Source of the DNA: Candidatus Methanoperedens sp.
GTDB lineage: Archaea > Halobacteriota > Methanosarcinia > Methanosarcinales > Methanoperedenaceae
Assembly (NCBI GenBank): GCA_030650845.1
Contig: JAUSDC010000157.1
Coordinates: 1-39,312 of the forward strand
Length of the DNA stretch: 39,312 bases
Direction: 5' to 3'
Positions 16,427 through 26,123 of the stretch are shown here, piece by piece (within the stretch, counting starts at the first letter, position 1; every line of letters starts with the position of its first letter). Made by a program: the position numbers and the translations under genes. The notes beneath the pieces are model-generated. The model was given only the letters and a program-made list of their open reading frames with translations. It ran no database searches and was not told the origin of the DNA.

Positions 16427-16724
16427 TTCAATCTTTCCCGTAATAGTATTGACAATATTAAAGCTTATTCAAAAGATTCAGCGAAAAAAAACGGGATTGA
16501 TCGTTAGGAGGGCAAAAGCCGGAAGAATAGTATCGTTGACGGGATTTAGGAGGAAACTACATGTCGGCTTTTGCCTTACGTTTCTTACGTCAATTGACGA
16601 TATAAACTTTACGGATTTGATTTTGAAAAATTCTTATTTTATTTATTTGTGTGGATATAAGTAACTTTATATACGTTTCAGTGTGAGGGAAACATTAAAA
16701 ACCATAAAGTATGGAAGTGACCTC
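16427..16724. other. Divergent adk/hisA intergenic region with long inverted repeat
   Basis: No convincing gene. GGCAAAAGCCG (16511-16521) and CGGCTTTTGCC (16565-16575) form a perfect 11-bp inverted repeat with a 43-nt centre. The 12-bp palindrome CGTCAATTGACG follows at 16588-16599. A TATA-like TTTATATAC lies near 16668-16676 for hisA. The repeat could be a small RNA hairpin, a mobile-element remnant or an operator. Confidence 0.45.
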
Positions 16725-17447
16725 ATGTTCAAAATAATCCCTGCAATAGACCTAAAGGATAGCAAATGCGTTTCCCTTATCCAGGGAATTCCCGGAACTG
16801 AGAGAGTATCTCTTGACAATCCCATTGGCATTGCCGCGCGATGGGTAGAGGAAGGCGCCTCTGTGCTGCATCTCATCGATCTTGACGGTGCGATAGAGGG
16901 AAGACGTTTGAACAGTCCGATCATCGAATCCATTGTTAAAGAATTCGATATCGAAATACAGGTTGGAGGCGGCATCAGGTCAAAAGATGATGTTGAAAAA
17001 CTGATAAAAATCGGAGTGGATAGAGTGATCCTCGGAACTGCTGCTGTGAAAAATCCCCTTCTTGTCGAGGAACTGACAACAGAATTCGGGAGCGAGCGGA
17101 TCATAGTGGCTCTTGATTCAAAGGATGGTAAGGTAACAACGCATGGTTGGGCAAAGCAGTCAGCATTCTCAGCAGTTGAATTAGGAAGGAAGTTCGAAAA
17201 ACTTGGAGCCGGGAGTATCCTTTTTACGGATATCAATACAGAAGGATTGCTTAAAGGTGTGAACCCGAAACCGACACAGGAACTTGTACTGGCGCTGGGC
17301 ATACCTGTGATAGCATCCGGAGGGATCACCACGCTAAAGGATATTGTAGCAATTAAACGAACTGGTGCAAAAGGTATTGTTGTGGGCGCTGCGCTATATG
17401 TGGGGAATTTTACCTTGAGGGAAGCGCTCGAACTGGAAGAATTTTGA
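16725..17447 (+). CDS. hisA: ProFAR isomerase HisA
   Basis: 1-(5-phosphoribosyl)-5-[(5-phosphoribosylamino)methylideneamino]imidazole-4-carboxamide isomerase of histidine synthesis, a TIM-barrel enzyme of 240 aa. The first catalytic Asp is in IPAIDLKDSKCV and the second in VALDSKDGKV. The phosphate-binding loops GGGIRSKDDV and ASGGITTLKDI are both clear. I chose ATG 16725 because family members start close to the FKIIPAIDL strand; an in-frame GTG at 16683 would add 14 residues without homology. TATA-like sequence lies about 50 bp upstream. It is transcribed alone, convergent with nadM. Confidence 0.95.
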   Translation: MFKIIPAIDLKDSKCVSLIQGIPGTERVSLDNPIGIAARWVEEGASVLHLIDLDGAIEGRRLNSPIIESIVKEFDIEIQVGGGIRSKDDVEKLIKIGVDRVILGTAAVKNPLLVEELTTEFGSERIIVALDSKDGKVTTHGWAKQSAFSAVELGRKFEKLGAGSILFTDINTEGLLKGVNPKPTQELVLALGIPVIASGGITTLKDIVAIKRTGAKGIVVGAALYVGNFTLREALELEEF

Positions 17448-17456
17448 GAATTTATA

Positions 17457-17969
17457 TTATACTTGGTCAGACTGGGCAATCGTGATAAGCCTCTTCTCAC
17501 CATCAATAGCATGAATTATCTCAACTACCTTATCAGGAACAAATTGCTCCCATCTATCCCCTATTAGCATCCTTCTTCTTATCTCAGTTCCTGAATAATT
17601 GCCCCGCTGGAACAGGGGCGACTGTTTGACCTCGATCCCTGCTTCGCCAAGGAGTTCGCTCACAAGAGGATTATTGGTATATGCTATCTCAAAAGATGGT
17701 ACCATGGATTTAACATGCGCAACCCATAGCGAATTGCGCTGGATGTCCTCTATTGGTATGACATAATGCTTGATCCCAATTTCTTCAAGCGCACCTGAGA
17801 CCATGAGCACGCGTTCACCTGCAGTAAAAGGATTCTCTATCTCATGGCTTTTCTGGGCGCTCCCGATGCCGATTATTATCTCATCGACTTCCTGGGCTAT
17901 CTCCTTCAGGACCTGATGATGTCCAAGATGGTATGGCTGGAACCGCCCCAGATAAAGGCCTCGGCGCAT
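17457..17969 (-). CDS. nadM: Nicotinamide-nucleotide adenylyltransferase, archaeal type
   Basis: A 170-aa NMN adenylyltransferase that makes NAD from NMN and ATP. The nucleotidyltransferase signature HLGH is in GRFQPYHLGHHQVL (residues 9-22), and the second motif, SGTEIRRRM, appears near residue 125 in NYSGTEIRR. IGSAQKSHEIENPFTAGER is the typical archaeal NadM central block. The start ATG lies 1 nt past the fpoF stop, with GGAG inside the end of fpoF, so it is probably co-transcribed with mer and fpoF. This links cofactor supply to energy metabolism, though the link may be incidental. Confidence 0.94.
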   Translation of the reverse strand: MRRGLYLGRFQPYHLGHHQVLKEIAQEVDEIIIGIGSAQKSHEIENPFTAGERVLMVSGALEEIGIKHYVIPIEDIQRNSLWVAHVKSMVPSFEIAYTNNPLVSELLGEAGIEVKQSPLFQRGNYSGTEIRRRMLIGDRWEQFVPDKVVEIIHAIDGEKRLITIAQSDQV

Positions 17970-17970
17970 A

Positions 17971-19335
17971 TTACTCCTTTGGCTTTGCCGGTTTTTCAGT
18001 CTTTACAACGTTCTCAACTACTTCTACTTCTGGAGGAGGAATCTTTTCGATCCTCTCTTTGCCCCAGGGTCTTATTGGGGTATCTCGGCTCCATATTTCC
18101 TTCAAAAAACCGCGCCAGTCCCACTTATTGTTCTTATGCTTCATCCCGGTCAGCTTCTTGATCATTTCCATGTTTATGGGCTTGTCCGAGTAATCAAGGT
18201 CTTTGACCTTGTTGAGTAATTGTTCTCCTTTTTCAGTCCTGACAAATATGGTGCTCCAGCCGTCGTCAGAACCAACCGAGCCAACAGAGATATCGGCGAA
18301 ATAAGATGTATAATCCTGGCAATAATGACACGCTTTCCTGGCCATTGAAGCCACATCCTTTATGGGAACTTCTTTTGTCTCTTTAGTTGTGTTGACCACA
18401 AACTTCCCTTTATGGAAATTCATCTTTACCGCATCCCTGATGTCCACACCCATGACTTTGGGTATGACTTCTGAGGTCATTATCTCATCTGAGAAGCTTT
18501 CCATGCAGATCAGACCTATTATAAGTTCAATCTTGTTGAAATTCTCTCTGAATAGACTGGCGCCGTGCACCTGGCATGGAACTCCTACCAGTGCTACTTT
18601 CTTATATTTTTTAAGAATGTTGTGGATGGGATCTATATATGCTCTTGTCTCATCGCGCATATGCCAGTCATGTGATATGAGGGGCGTTTCAGCAGAATCG
18701 ATATAAGCGCGATGTATATCTCTCATGGTCGCCACGACAGGTTGATATGTATATTTTGTCCCTGCTGCTTTATCAACATCTTCCGGGCTTGTGAATATTG
18801 TGATCTTTGTTGACCATGCGTCGTTCCTGACGATCCCAATGGCACAATCTATTTCGCCCTGTGAAAGTAAGGACTTGAGAATTTGCGAAACTGCAGCGCC
18901 GTCCTGGCCCTTGAGAGTTTTACTTTTTCCAGCTTTCATCGTCCTGACATTGTTGAATTCATCAGTTGTGGGGAAGCCGTCAAGTATCGGGCACACACGT
19001 TCACAGGCATAACAGTTCACACACGGGTTGGTTTCTGCCTTCAAGGGATTGATATTATGGAAAACGGATTCGGTCTTAAGTTCCATCTTCTTATAATTGC
19101 CCTTATCTACGGAGACATCAATAGTATCTCTCCGAACGACGGGCGCATTCATCGGGCAGATCGCTTCACAGGTGCCGCATGAACTGCAATAATTATACTG
19201 TATTACATCTGCGACTTTCGGAAGCCCCACATTGGGGGCACTTAGATCGCCAAGTCTTGAAAGAACATTTGGTTGATCTGATTTCAGTATGCCTTTTGAT
19301 ATTGATAATGTGGGGGTTTCCGAATGTGTTATCAC
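17971..19335 (-). CDS. fpoF: F420H2-oxidising subunit, FpoF/FrhB family
   Basis: This 454-aa protein oxidises F420H2 with FAD and passes electrons through Fe-S clusters to the membrane F420H2 dehydrogenase. It has two 4Fe-4S binding sets, CSSCGTCEAICP (about residues 50-61) and CVNCYACERVCP (about 107-118), followed by the FrhB-type core (LVGVPCQVHGASLF, and ACHYCQDYTSYFADISVGS). In Methanosarcina, fpoF lies next to mer, as here. It is about 100 residues longer than the Methanosarcina FpoF, with an N-terminal extension of about 40 residues and a C-terminal Pro/Glu/Lys tail. The GTG start has GGAGG 8 nt upstream, located at the end of mer. FrhB-family proteins also serve ferredoxin:F420 reactions, so a soluble role is possible. 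Confidence 0.88.
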   Translation of the reverse strand: MITHSETPTLSISKGILKSDQPNVLSRLGDLSAPNVGLPKVADVIQYNYCSSCGTCEAICPMNAPVVRRDTIDVSVDKGNYKKMELKTESVFHNINPLKAETNPCVNCYACERVCPILDGFPTTDEFNNVRTMKAGKSKTLKGQDGAAVSQILKSLLSQGEIDCAIGIVRNDAWSTKITIFTSPEDVDKAAGTKYTYQPVVATMRDIHRAYIDSAETPLISHDWHMRDETRAYIDPIHNILKKYKKVALVGVPCQVHGASLFRENFNKIELIIGLICMESFSDEIMTSEVIPKVMGVDIRDAVKMNFHKGKFVVNTTKETKEVPIKDVASMARKACHYCQDYTSYFADISVGSVGSDDGWSTIFVRTEKGEQLLNKVKDLDYSDKPINMEMIKKLTGMKHKNNKWDWRGFLKEIWSRDTPIRPWGKERIEKIPPPEVEVVENVVKTEKPAKPKE

Positions 19336-19336
19336 T

Positions 19337-20332
<996 letters not shown>

Positions 20333-20389
20333 TTAAAAGTCAAAGGTTCTTTCATATTTAAAAGCATATTGGTTTTGTTCTGCGAAATA

Positions 20390-21010
20390 TCATGAATATT
20401 GACTTGCCAGCATCAATGACATTCGTATCTGCTCATTTGCACCCCGGTTCACAATATCCTCATGCCCCGGATACATGACGCTCACATCAAGAAGCGTTAG
20501 CTTTTTTATGGACTCGATAAGTTTACCTGCATTCCCACCTGCAAGGTCGGTGCGCCCGAAGCTTCCATCAGGGAAAACCGTGTCCCCTGAGAACAGCGCC
20601 TTTTCTAGCGCGCTGTACAGGCATATACCTCCGGGGGTATGTCCCGGGGTGTGTATCACCTCAAGTCCCCCGAAGATCTCCCCCCCTGAAAGAAGAATAT
20701 CAGGAATAACTGATGGCGCTCTTTCCCCGAAGAGTTCGGATGCGCTGCCCCTTGGATTGTTAAGAAGTGGAGCATCATCTTTATGGATCGCGATCTTTGC
20801 ACCAAAGGCTTTCGCGACCTGTGCCGCCCCGCCTGAATGGTCATAATGGCAATGAGTGAGTATGATAGTCTCCAGTTCTCCAGGTTTTATTAACTTTTCA
20901 AGCTGGGAAATGATGGCTTGCGCATCCATGCCAGCGTCCACAAGTATTTTCCCGTCGACCAGATACGCATTTGCGTCATAGGGGGAATTCTGCAATCTTA
21001 TGACATTCAT
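20390..21010 (-). CDS. Metallo-beta-lactamase fold hydrolase, glyoxalase II-like
   Basis: A 206-aa single-domain MBL protein. Metal ligands are visible in order: HxHxDH in LTHCHYDHSGG (residues about 52-62), His in IHTPGHTPGG, Asp in ALFSGDTVFPDG, and His in VMYPGHED near the C-terminus. The GSFGRTDLAGG loop is typical of hydroxyacylglutathione hydrolase-like proteins. The substrate is unknown; archaea lack glutathione, so another thioester or thiol-linked substrate is likely. It stands between mer and metG with its own short upstream region. Confidence 0.9.
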   Translation of the reverse strand: MNVIRLQNSPYDANAYLVDGKILVDAGMDAQAIISQLEKLIKPGELETIILTHCHYDHSGGAAQVAKAFGAKIAIHKDDAPLLNNPRGSASELFGERAPSVIPDILLSGGEIFGGLEVIHTPGHTPGGICLYSALEKALFSGDTVFPDGSFGRTDLAGGNAGKLIESIKKLTLLDVSVMYPGHEDIVNRGANEQIRMSLMLASQYS

Positions 21011-21149
21011 AAGCCTATATAACTCATTATCATTTAAAAAATGGCAACATGATGAAAATATTTATTAGTAAAGAGAGACTATTATATAATGGGGCAATCG
21101 GCATCGCATCCATCCCCTCCGATGTTTCCGAGAAGCCCCCTTTACTTAA

Positions 21150-23171
21150 TTATCGTACTTTCGTCCCTTCCTTAACGTTTTTTTCCGGCATCAGTAGCAC
21201 TGCCCCATCAATATCACCTGCAAGTACCATCCCGCGCGACTCCACGCCGAACAGTTTTGCGGGCTTCATATTAGCCATCACAACTACCTGCCTCCCTACA
21301 AGCTCAGCAGGATTGTGGGATTTCGCAATCCCTGCGACTATCTGCCGCTTCTCGCCGATGTCCACTTCCAGCTTCAGCAGCTTGTCAGAACCCTTGACAT
21401 TCTCAGCAGTTAGCACCGTACCGATCCTGATATCAAGTTTCTGGAACTCCTCGTAGGTTATCTCAAGTTTCTCTTCCTTTACTTCCTCTGAATGCTTTCT
21501 TTCTTTCGATATCGCGATCTTGATCCTCTTATCAAGGATAGTCTCCATTTCCTTTATCTTCTTGTCTTCAAGTTTTGTGAACAGTATTTCTGGCTGTTCA
21601 AGCTTGTTTGAGGATATCTCCTCAAGCGCCTCCTCCAATTTTGCGGCGTGGACATCGCCTTTCAGCCCAAGCTGCTTCCATGCAATTTCCATTTTTCCCG
21701 GTAATATGGGCTCAAACAGGAGCACCAGCGCTTTCCCTATCTGGAGGCAGTTCTTCAAGACATGTTTGCAGGAGTCAGGATCATTCTTTATGATTTTCCA
21801 GGGCTCTTTGGACTGGAAATACGCATTCCCGTACTGCGCAAGTTCCATCATTGCATCTGTGGCTTTCTTGAATTCATATTCATCAAACCCTGCTACGACC
21901 GTGTTGATAGTTGATCCTATTTTCTCATAGATCTCTTTATCAACCTCACCGTCTGGAACCGCGCCAAAGTTCTTGTGGGCAAAATGCAGCGTCCGGTGGA
22001 GGAAGTTTCCCAGCGCCCCAACGAGCTCGTTATTGACCTTGTCCTGGAAGACCTTCCAGGAGAAATTAAGTTCCTTTGTATGAGATGTGTAATTCGAAAT
22101 GTAATACCGCAACAGGTCAGGATGGAATCCGTGGTCAAGATAATCCTCATCAACCCAGACCACATAGCCCCGGCTTTTTGAGAATTTCTTATCATCAATT
22201 TTTAACATGCCTGAAGCAACAACAGCCCAGGGCTGCGTGTATCCTGCGCCTTTTAGCATCGCAGGCCAGAAGATGCAGTGATGGTAGGTGATATCCTCGC
22301 CTATGAAATGGATAATTCGCGAATCCCTGCGCCAATACTTTTCCCAGTCGCCGCCAGTGTTTTTCGCCCACTCTTCAGTGAAGGAAATGTAACCTATGGG
22401 CGCATCCACCCATACATACACTACCAGGTCGTCGTGACCCGGGAACCTCACGCCCCATTCAAGATTGCGCGTGATGCACCAGTCTTTTAATTCCTTTGCC
22501 CATTCCTTTGCGTAATTTATTGCATTGGAGGTTCCACCAAGCGTTTTCAGGTATTCCTGCAGGAAACTGGCAAATTCTGATAACTTGAAAAAGAAATGCT
22601 CCTGCTCCCTGTACTGTGCAGGGTTGCCGCATATCCTGCACTTTGCGTTCTTTATCTCTCCGGGCTCAAGATGCTTTCCGCATCCCTGGTCGCACTCGTC
22701 TCCTCGAGCAAGTTTTCCGCAAAAAGGGCACGTACCTTCTACGAACCTGTCTGGAAGGAACCGCTCGTCATGGGGGCAGTATGCCAGCCTTATGACTTTG
22801 GGATACACGTATCCCTTATCGATAAGTGCTTCAACGATGCTGTTCGTCCGTGCGTGGTTGGTGGGAGAATCCGTGTTCCCGAAGAAGCTAAAATCAATTT
22901 CCATTCGTTTGAAGATGTTCTCAAAATGATCATGATATTTATTTACCAGTTCAGTAGGTGTGATCTTGAGTTCTTCTGCATTCACCACAATGGGGGTGCC
23001 GTGAGCATCGGAACCGCATACGAACGTAGCGCTTTGCCCCTGTTTCCTGAGGGCGCGGACAAATATGTCAGCTGGTATGTATGTACGCAGGTGCCCGATG
23101 TGGCATTTACCATTTGCGTATGGAAGGCCGCAGGTTACGAGTACGGGTTCATTGGATGGAAAATTGGACAT
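21150..23171 (-). CDS. metG: Methionyl-tRNA synthetase with C-terminal tRNA-binding domain
   Basis: A 673-aa class I synthetase that charges tRNA-Met. The HIGH motif is in [15 protein letters not shown] (residues 18-32), and the KMSKS motif appears as [13 protein letters not shown] zinc-knuckle region carries the sets CPFCG, CDQGCG and CRICG. The helical anticodon-binding domain covers about residues 390-540. The final ~105 residues, from [11 protein letters not shown] to the end, form an EMAPII/Trbp111-like OB-fold tRNA-binding domain ([17 protein letters not shown]). A TATA-like stretch (ATTTTATATC, minus, about 23197-23206) lies about 26-35 bp upstream of the ATG, so the mRNA is probably leaderless. 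Confidence 0.97.
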   Translation of the reverse strand: MSNFPSNEPVLVTCGLPYANGKCHIGHLRTYIPADIFVRALRKQGQSATFVCGSDAHGTPIVVNAEELKITPTELVNKYHDHFENIFKRMEIDFSFFGNTDSPTNHARTNSIVEALIDKGYVYPKVIRLAYCPHDERFLPDRFVEGTCPFCGKLARGDECDQGCGKHLEPGEIKNAKCRICGNPAQYREQEHFFFKLSEFASFLQEYLKTLGGTSNAINYAKEWAKELKDWCITRNLEWGVRFPGHDDLVVYVWVDAPIGYISFTEEWAKNTGGDWEKYWRRDSRIIHFIGEDITYHHCIFWPAMLKGAGYTQPWAVVASGMLKIDDKKFSKSRGYVVWVDEDYLDHGFHPDLLRYYISNYTSHTKELNFSWKVFQDKVNNELVGALGNFLHRTLHFAHKNFGAVPDGEVDKEIYEKIGSTINTVVAGFDEYEFKKATDAMMELAQYGNAYFQSKEPWKIIKNDPDSCKHVLKNCLQIGKALVLLFEPILPGKMEIAWKQLGLKGDVHAAKLEEALEEISSNKLEQPEILFTKLEDKKIKEMETILDKRIKIAISKERKHSEEVKEEKLEITYEEFQKLDIRIGTVLTAENVKGSDKLLKLEVDIGEKRQIVAGIAKSHNPAELVGRQVVVMANMKPAKLFGVESRGMVLAGDIDGAVLLMPEKNVKEGTKVR

Positions 23172-23385
23172 GGGATTCTAACATGGAAGTTCAGATATAA
23201 AATACATTTCTCAAAGTTCATTGATTTCAGGACTGCACGATTTATTTCAGGGCTACATAAAGTTTATATATGAACATGTTGCATTATGGTTTGTCAGTTA
23301 GCTAATTAGTAACTTATAGATATTGGAATTGACCATCTGTTATTACTTTTTTAGATATATTGAATAAATAAACGGAGATATATAA

Positions 23386-23586
23386 ATGGGTTTTGAAAGA
23401 AAAGAAGGCCGCTCTGGCGGCTTTAGACCAACAGGTCCGAGAGATATGCACATGGGTCCAAGAGAAATGTTCAAGGCAACCTGTGCTGACTGCAAACAGG
23501 AAACTGAAGTACCCTTTAAGCCATCGGGTGACAGACCTGTATACTGCAGGGATTGCTATCAGAATCATAGACCAAAAAGATTCTAA
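23386..23586 (+). CDS. Small CxxC-x17-CxxC zinc-binding protein
   Basis: A 66-aa protein with a basic Gly/Arg/Met-rich N-terminus and one zinc-ribbon-like domain: CADC, exactly 17 residues, then CRDC, ending YQNHRPKRF. This matches the 'CxxC-x17-CxxC' family common in methanogens and in some candidate bacterial phyla. The basic tail and RGG-like N-terminus suggest nucleic-acid binding, which is inference. ATG 23386 has CGGAGA upstream, a TATA-like TTTAGATATATTG about 25-35 bp before it, and a strong hairpin terminator behind it. It is therefore a well-expressed single-gene unit. Confidence 0.85.
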   Translation: MGFERKEGRSGGFRPTGPRDMHMGPREMFKATCADCKQETEVPFKPSGDRPVYCRDCYQNHRPKRF

Positions 23587-23599
23587 ATAGAACACAAAA

Positions 23600-23642
23600 C
23601 GGGCGCTGATATGAAAATATCGTCGCCCGCAATCTTTTTTTT
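23600..23642 (+). terminator. Strong hairpin terminator with T-run
   Basis: CGGGCG (23600-23605) pairs with CGCCCG (23624-23629), with an inner stem GATAT/ATATC around a GAAA loop, followed by eight T at 23635-23642. It ends the CxxC protein gene and may also insulate it from the convergent ftrB gene. Confidence 0.8.
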
Positions 23643-23676
23643 ATATTTACTCAGATACTGTATTACTGTAATTGTA

Positions 23677-23943
23677 TCATTTAACGAAAAGCCCACATTT
23701 GCATGAACCTCTTTTTTGAATGTCAAGGGTTCTATGTATGCAGGGACAAATAAGATCCTTATCTTTTTTAGGGTCTCCTGTTACCTGACGGCAGCCGCAG
23801 TACTGTACCCCATATTCCCTCTTATTCTGTGCAAGACCTTTTATTGCCTGAACAACTATGTCATAATCAGTATTTAATTTCAAACCGTTTTTAGTTGCAT
23901 AGTCTTTTGCCCATTCATAAATCTGGCTCTCAATATCATCCAT
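23677..23943 (-). CDS. ftrB: Ferredoxin:thioredoxin reductase catalytic subunit
   Basis: An 88-aa protein with the cysteine pattern of the FTR beta chain: CGCR (in YCGCRQVTGDPKKDKD), CPC (in LICPCIHRTL) and CKC (in GSCKCGLF). These form a 4Fe-4S cluster beside a redox disulfide that passes ferredoxin electrons to thioredoxin-like proteins. The family is known in Methanosarcina as ferredoxin:disulfide reductase. I chose ATG 23943, which has AAGTGATC just upstream; a GTG 9 nt earlier is less likely. No variable (alpha) subunit or thioredoxin gene is adjacent. Confidence 0.9.
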   Translation of the reverse strand: MDDIESQIYEWAKDYATKNGLKLNTDYDIVVQAIKGLAQNKREYGVQYCGCRQVTGDPKKDKDLICPCIHRTLDIQKRGSCKCGLFVK

Positions 23944-23983
23944 AGTGATCACTTCTCATTTATTGAATGAATGTTCTCATAAA

Positions 23984-24823
23984 TTAACATAACGAATCGA
24001 ACTTCCCGCACATCTTCAGCGGTTCCGCATCTTTCCAGACCATATCGAAGTAGCTTTTCATTTCCTTTGCAAGCTTTTTATCCCTCACATGCACTATTGC
24101 GAATAGCTCCTCTTTTCTAATAGGACTATTGATCTTAATATTCACCATATCATCATCGATTATATCAAAAAGTGTGGATGAGAAACTGGTTATCCTGCAC
24201 TCCAGGTTTTTTCCCAGATACCTGAATATACTTTTTATGTTTTCATCTATGGATCTTTCAGCATTGTTGAGATCCCGGTCTATAAGCATCCTGAATTTCA
24301 CACCCCGCTCAAGCGCCCTTAACATTGCTTTTGTAAGTTCGCTCTCCGGCTTTTTAGACAGCACATAGTTCGAGAACTCTGGATAGCCCACAGTAATCCT
24401 CATTTCCTTATTTACCATGTTCAATTGTTCTATGATAATATCCAAAACCGCGCCTGTTCCCATAGCAGCAGTCCAGAACTGCTTGTTCTGAGGTGATCTT
24501 TTTATCCCGAGAAGTTCCTTCTCGATCTCAGATGCCATATCATCAAGCGCCAAAGACTGATGCTTCAGCTTGAAACGCTGTGCTTCAATGAGGTATTTTA
24601 TTGATGTTGAAGGGTCAACAGCAATGAACTTCCTGGGTCGTGTCTCCTGGCTGTGTATTACCCTTTTCTCAAGAAGTTCGTTAAGGATGCTGTACATCCG
24701 TCCCAGTGGAACTCCTGAAGTCGAGGAAATAAGATTTGCATCAGCAGAGCCGAGGCGAAGAAGGGTTAGATACACGTCAGCCTCGTACTTGGTAAGGCCA
24801 AAACTTCGCAGGTTTTCAAACAT
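23984..24823 (-). CDS. TrmB-family transcriptional regulator
   Basis: A 279-aa regulator. The N-terminal winged helix spans about residues 1-75 (LRSFGLTKYEADVYLTLLRL, then SGVPLGRMYSILNELLEKR). A short helical linker (AQRFKLKHQSLALDDMASE) and a C-terminal phospholipase-D-like TrmB sensor domain follow (ITVGYPEFSNYVLS through FDMVWKDAEPL). It is divergent from the RND exporter operon with about 120 bp between starts and so probably controls it, perhaps with a small-molecule effector. An inverted repeat ATTTAA-7-TTAAAT at 24848-24866 is a candidate operator. Confidence 0.88.
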   Translation of the reverse strand: MFENLRSFGLTKYEADVYLTLLRLGSADANLISSTSGVPLGRMYSILNELLEKRVIHSQETRPRKFIAVDPSTSIKYLIEAQRFKLKHQSLALDDMASEIEKELLGIKRSPQNKQFWTAAMGTGAVLDIIIEQLNMVNKEMRITVGYPEFSNYVLSKKPESELTKAMLRALERGVKFRMLIDRDLNNAERSIDENIKSIFRYLGKNLECRITSFSSTLFDIIDDDMVNIKINSPIRKEELFAIVHVRDKKLAKEMKSYFDMVWKDAEPLKMCGKFDSLC

Positions 24824-24847
24824 AAGAATGATTGTATCGTTTTCTGT

Positions 24848-24866
24848 ATTTAAATTTATCTTAAAT
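24848..24866. promoter_or_regulatory. Candidate TrmB operator
   Basis: ATTTAA and TTAAAT arms with a 7-nt spacer lie 25-43 bp before the trmB start and about 80 bp before the RND start. The position overlaps where the TATA box of the regulator gene should be, consistent with autoregulation. This is weak evidence, because the region is AT-rich. Confidence 0.3.
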
Positions 24867-24946
24867 AAACCTATTATTGAGTTGTTTTTAGAGTGAAAGG
24901 TTTATTAGAAACTTCAAATAATAAGGACATTCTCAAAAGAGGTAAA

Positions 24947-26122
24947 ATGGATCTCCTTCAAAGATCACTTATAAAACTTGCTGAAATACAAAAAAAACAC
25001 ACAAGATCAATTGCTGTTTTGGTGATCATTTTAACAATAATTCTGGGGATAGGACTCAAGGATCTGACGATAAACTCAGATTTCAGGAAGGAGATGCCGA
25101 CAGATCTCCCTATATTTGCGCTTAATGACCGCATCACTGATAAATTCGGAGGAGAGGACATAGTTGTCATAGCAGTGCAGATCGATGAGTCGGTTGATCT
25201 GAAAAGCGCGGTCAGGGACATCAGAGACCCCAGAGTGATACAATCCCTGATCTTCCTGGATGAGGAATTAAGAAATGAGCCGACCATAATCAGCGTTGTT
25301 TCGCCTGCCAGTTTATTCAGGGGAAAAGAGAACGTTACGCCGCAAGAAATCACAAAAACACTGAACACTCCCCAGGCAAACGCATTCTTCAGCCGGAATT
25401 ATAAAATGGGACTCATGTATATAACAGCAGATATCGGTTCAGGGGAGGAGCAGATACAGAAATTTGATGCATTCATACAGAATCGCATTGATAATTCACC
25501 AAAGCCCCCCGGAGTAAAGTTTGGAATAACAGGAGCACCCACTCTCAGGATGACTATTTTTGATCTACTGAAAAGCGATGCTGTTTTTACACTGATCGTG
25601 GCAGCAGTTATTATTTTGCTCCTGCTTTTCATTATGGAGGGCTCATACACACAGGGTATTCTGGTTTTTGCTCCTCTGTCACTTGGATTGATCTGGACCA
25701 TGGGAACACTGGGCTGGCTTGGAATACCGCTATCAGTGGCGACCGTAGGTCTCAGTTCAATGATACTGGGTCTTGGAGTTGAATACGGCGTATTCGTGCT
25801 TAGCAGATATAATGAAGAGCGAGCCAAAAAGAACAGCCAGCTTGATTCCATGAAAACCACAGTATGTGGGATCGGGTCAGCGGTGATCGGATCGGGATTG
25901 ACCACTATAGTAGGTTTTGGAGTGCTTTCATTTTCAACAGTGCCCATGATACAGCATTTAGGACAGACCCTTGCTCTTGGAATAGCATTCTGTCTTCTTG
26001 CAGCGCTATTTGTCAACCCCGTCTTCATTCTGCTGGAAGAGGAGTACGAGTACTGGAACACTCACAGGAAGCTTGAAAATCTTGCAGCAAAAAAAGAAAT
26101 CCATGTACAAAGAGGAATGTAA
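24947..26122 (+). CDS. Half-size RND (MMPL-type) exporter, first gene
   Basis: A 391-aa inner-membrane protein of the RND/MMPL superfamily. It has an N-terminal helix (SIAVLVIILTIILGIGL) and a large external loop of about 170 residues containing a porter-like segment (IQKFDAFIQNRIDNSPKPPG). Five more helices follow, including FTLIVAAVIILLLLFIM and GLGVEYGVFVLSRYNEE, the GxxxxY-type helix 4 motif of RND pumps. Start ATG 24947 has AGAGG 5 nt upstream; an in-frame GTG at 24893 lacks one. It is only half of a usual HAE3/MMPL protein and is followed 1 nt later by a second, related half, so the two probably form one transporter. Confidence 0.87.
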   Translation: MDLLQRSLIKLAEIQKKHTRSIAVLVIILTIILGIGLKDLTINSDFRKEMPTDLPIFALNDRITDKFGGEDIVVIAVQIDESVDLKSAVRDIRDPRVIQSLIFLDEELRNEPTIISVVSPASLFRGKENVTPQEITKTLNTPQANAFFSRNYKMGLMYITADIGSGEEQIQKFDAFIQNRIDNSPKPPGVKFGITGAPTLRMTIFDLLKSDAVFTLIVAAVIILLLLFIMEGSYTQGILVFAPLSLGLIWTMGTLGWLGIPLSVATVGLSSMILGLGVEYGVFVLSRYNEERAKKNSQLDSMKTTVCGIGSAVIGSGLTTIVGFGVLSFSTVPMIQHLGQTLALGIAFCLLAALFVNPVFILLEEEYEYWNTHRKLENLAAKKEIHVQRGM

Positions 26123-26123
26123 T

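Noticed and set aside
16449-16664. 71-codon plus-strand ORF between adk and hisA
   Set aside because: It is built around the inverted repeat, has no ribosome site and no recognisable domain.
16667-17512. Long minus-strand ORF opposite hisA
   Set aside because: Shadow of the clear HisA frame, Ser/Pro-rich composition, no family.
22596-23273. Plus-strand ORF opposite metG
   Set aside because: Antisense of the conserved synthetase catalytic domain; no independent signals.
25399-26061. Minus-strand ORF opposite the first RND gene
   Set aside because: Shadow frame of a well-supported exporter gene.
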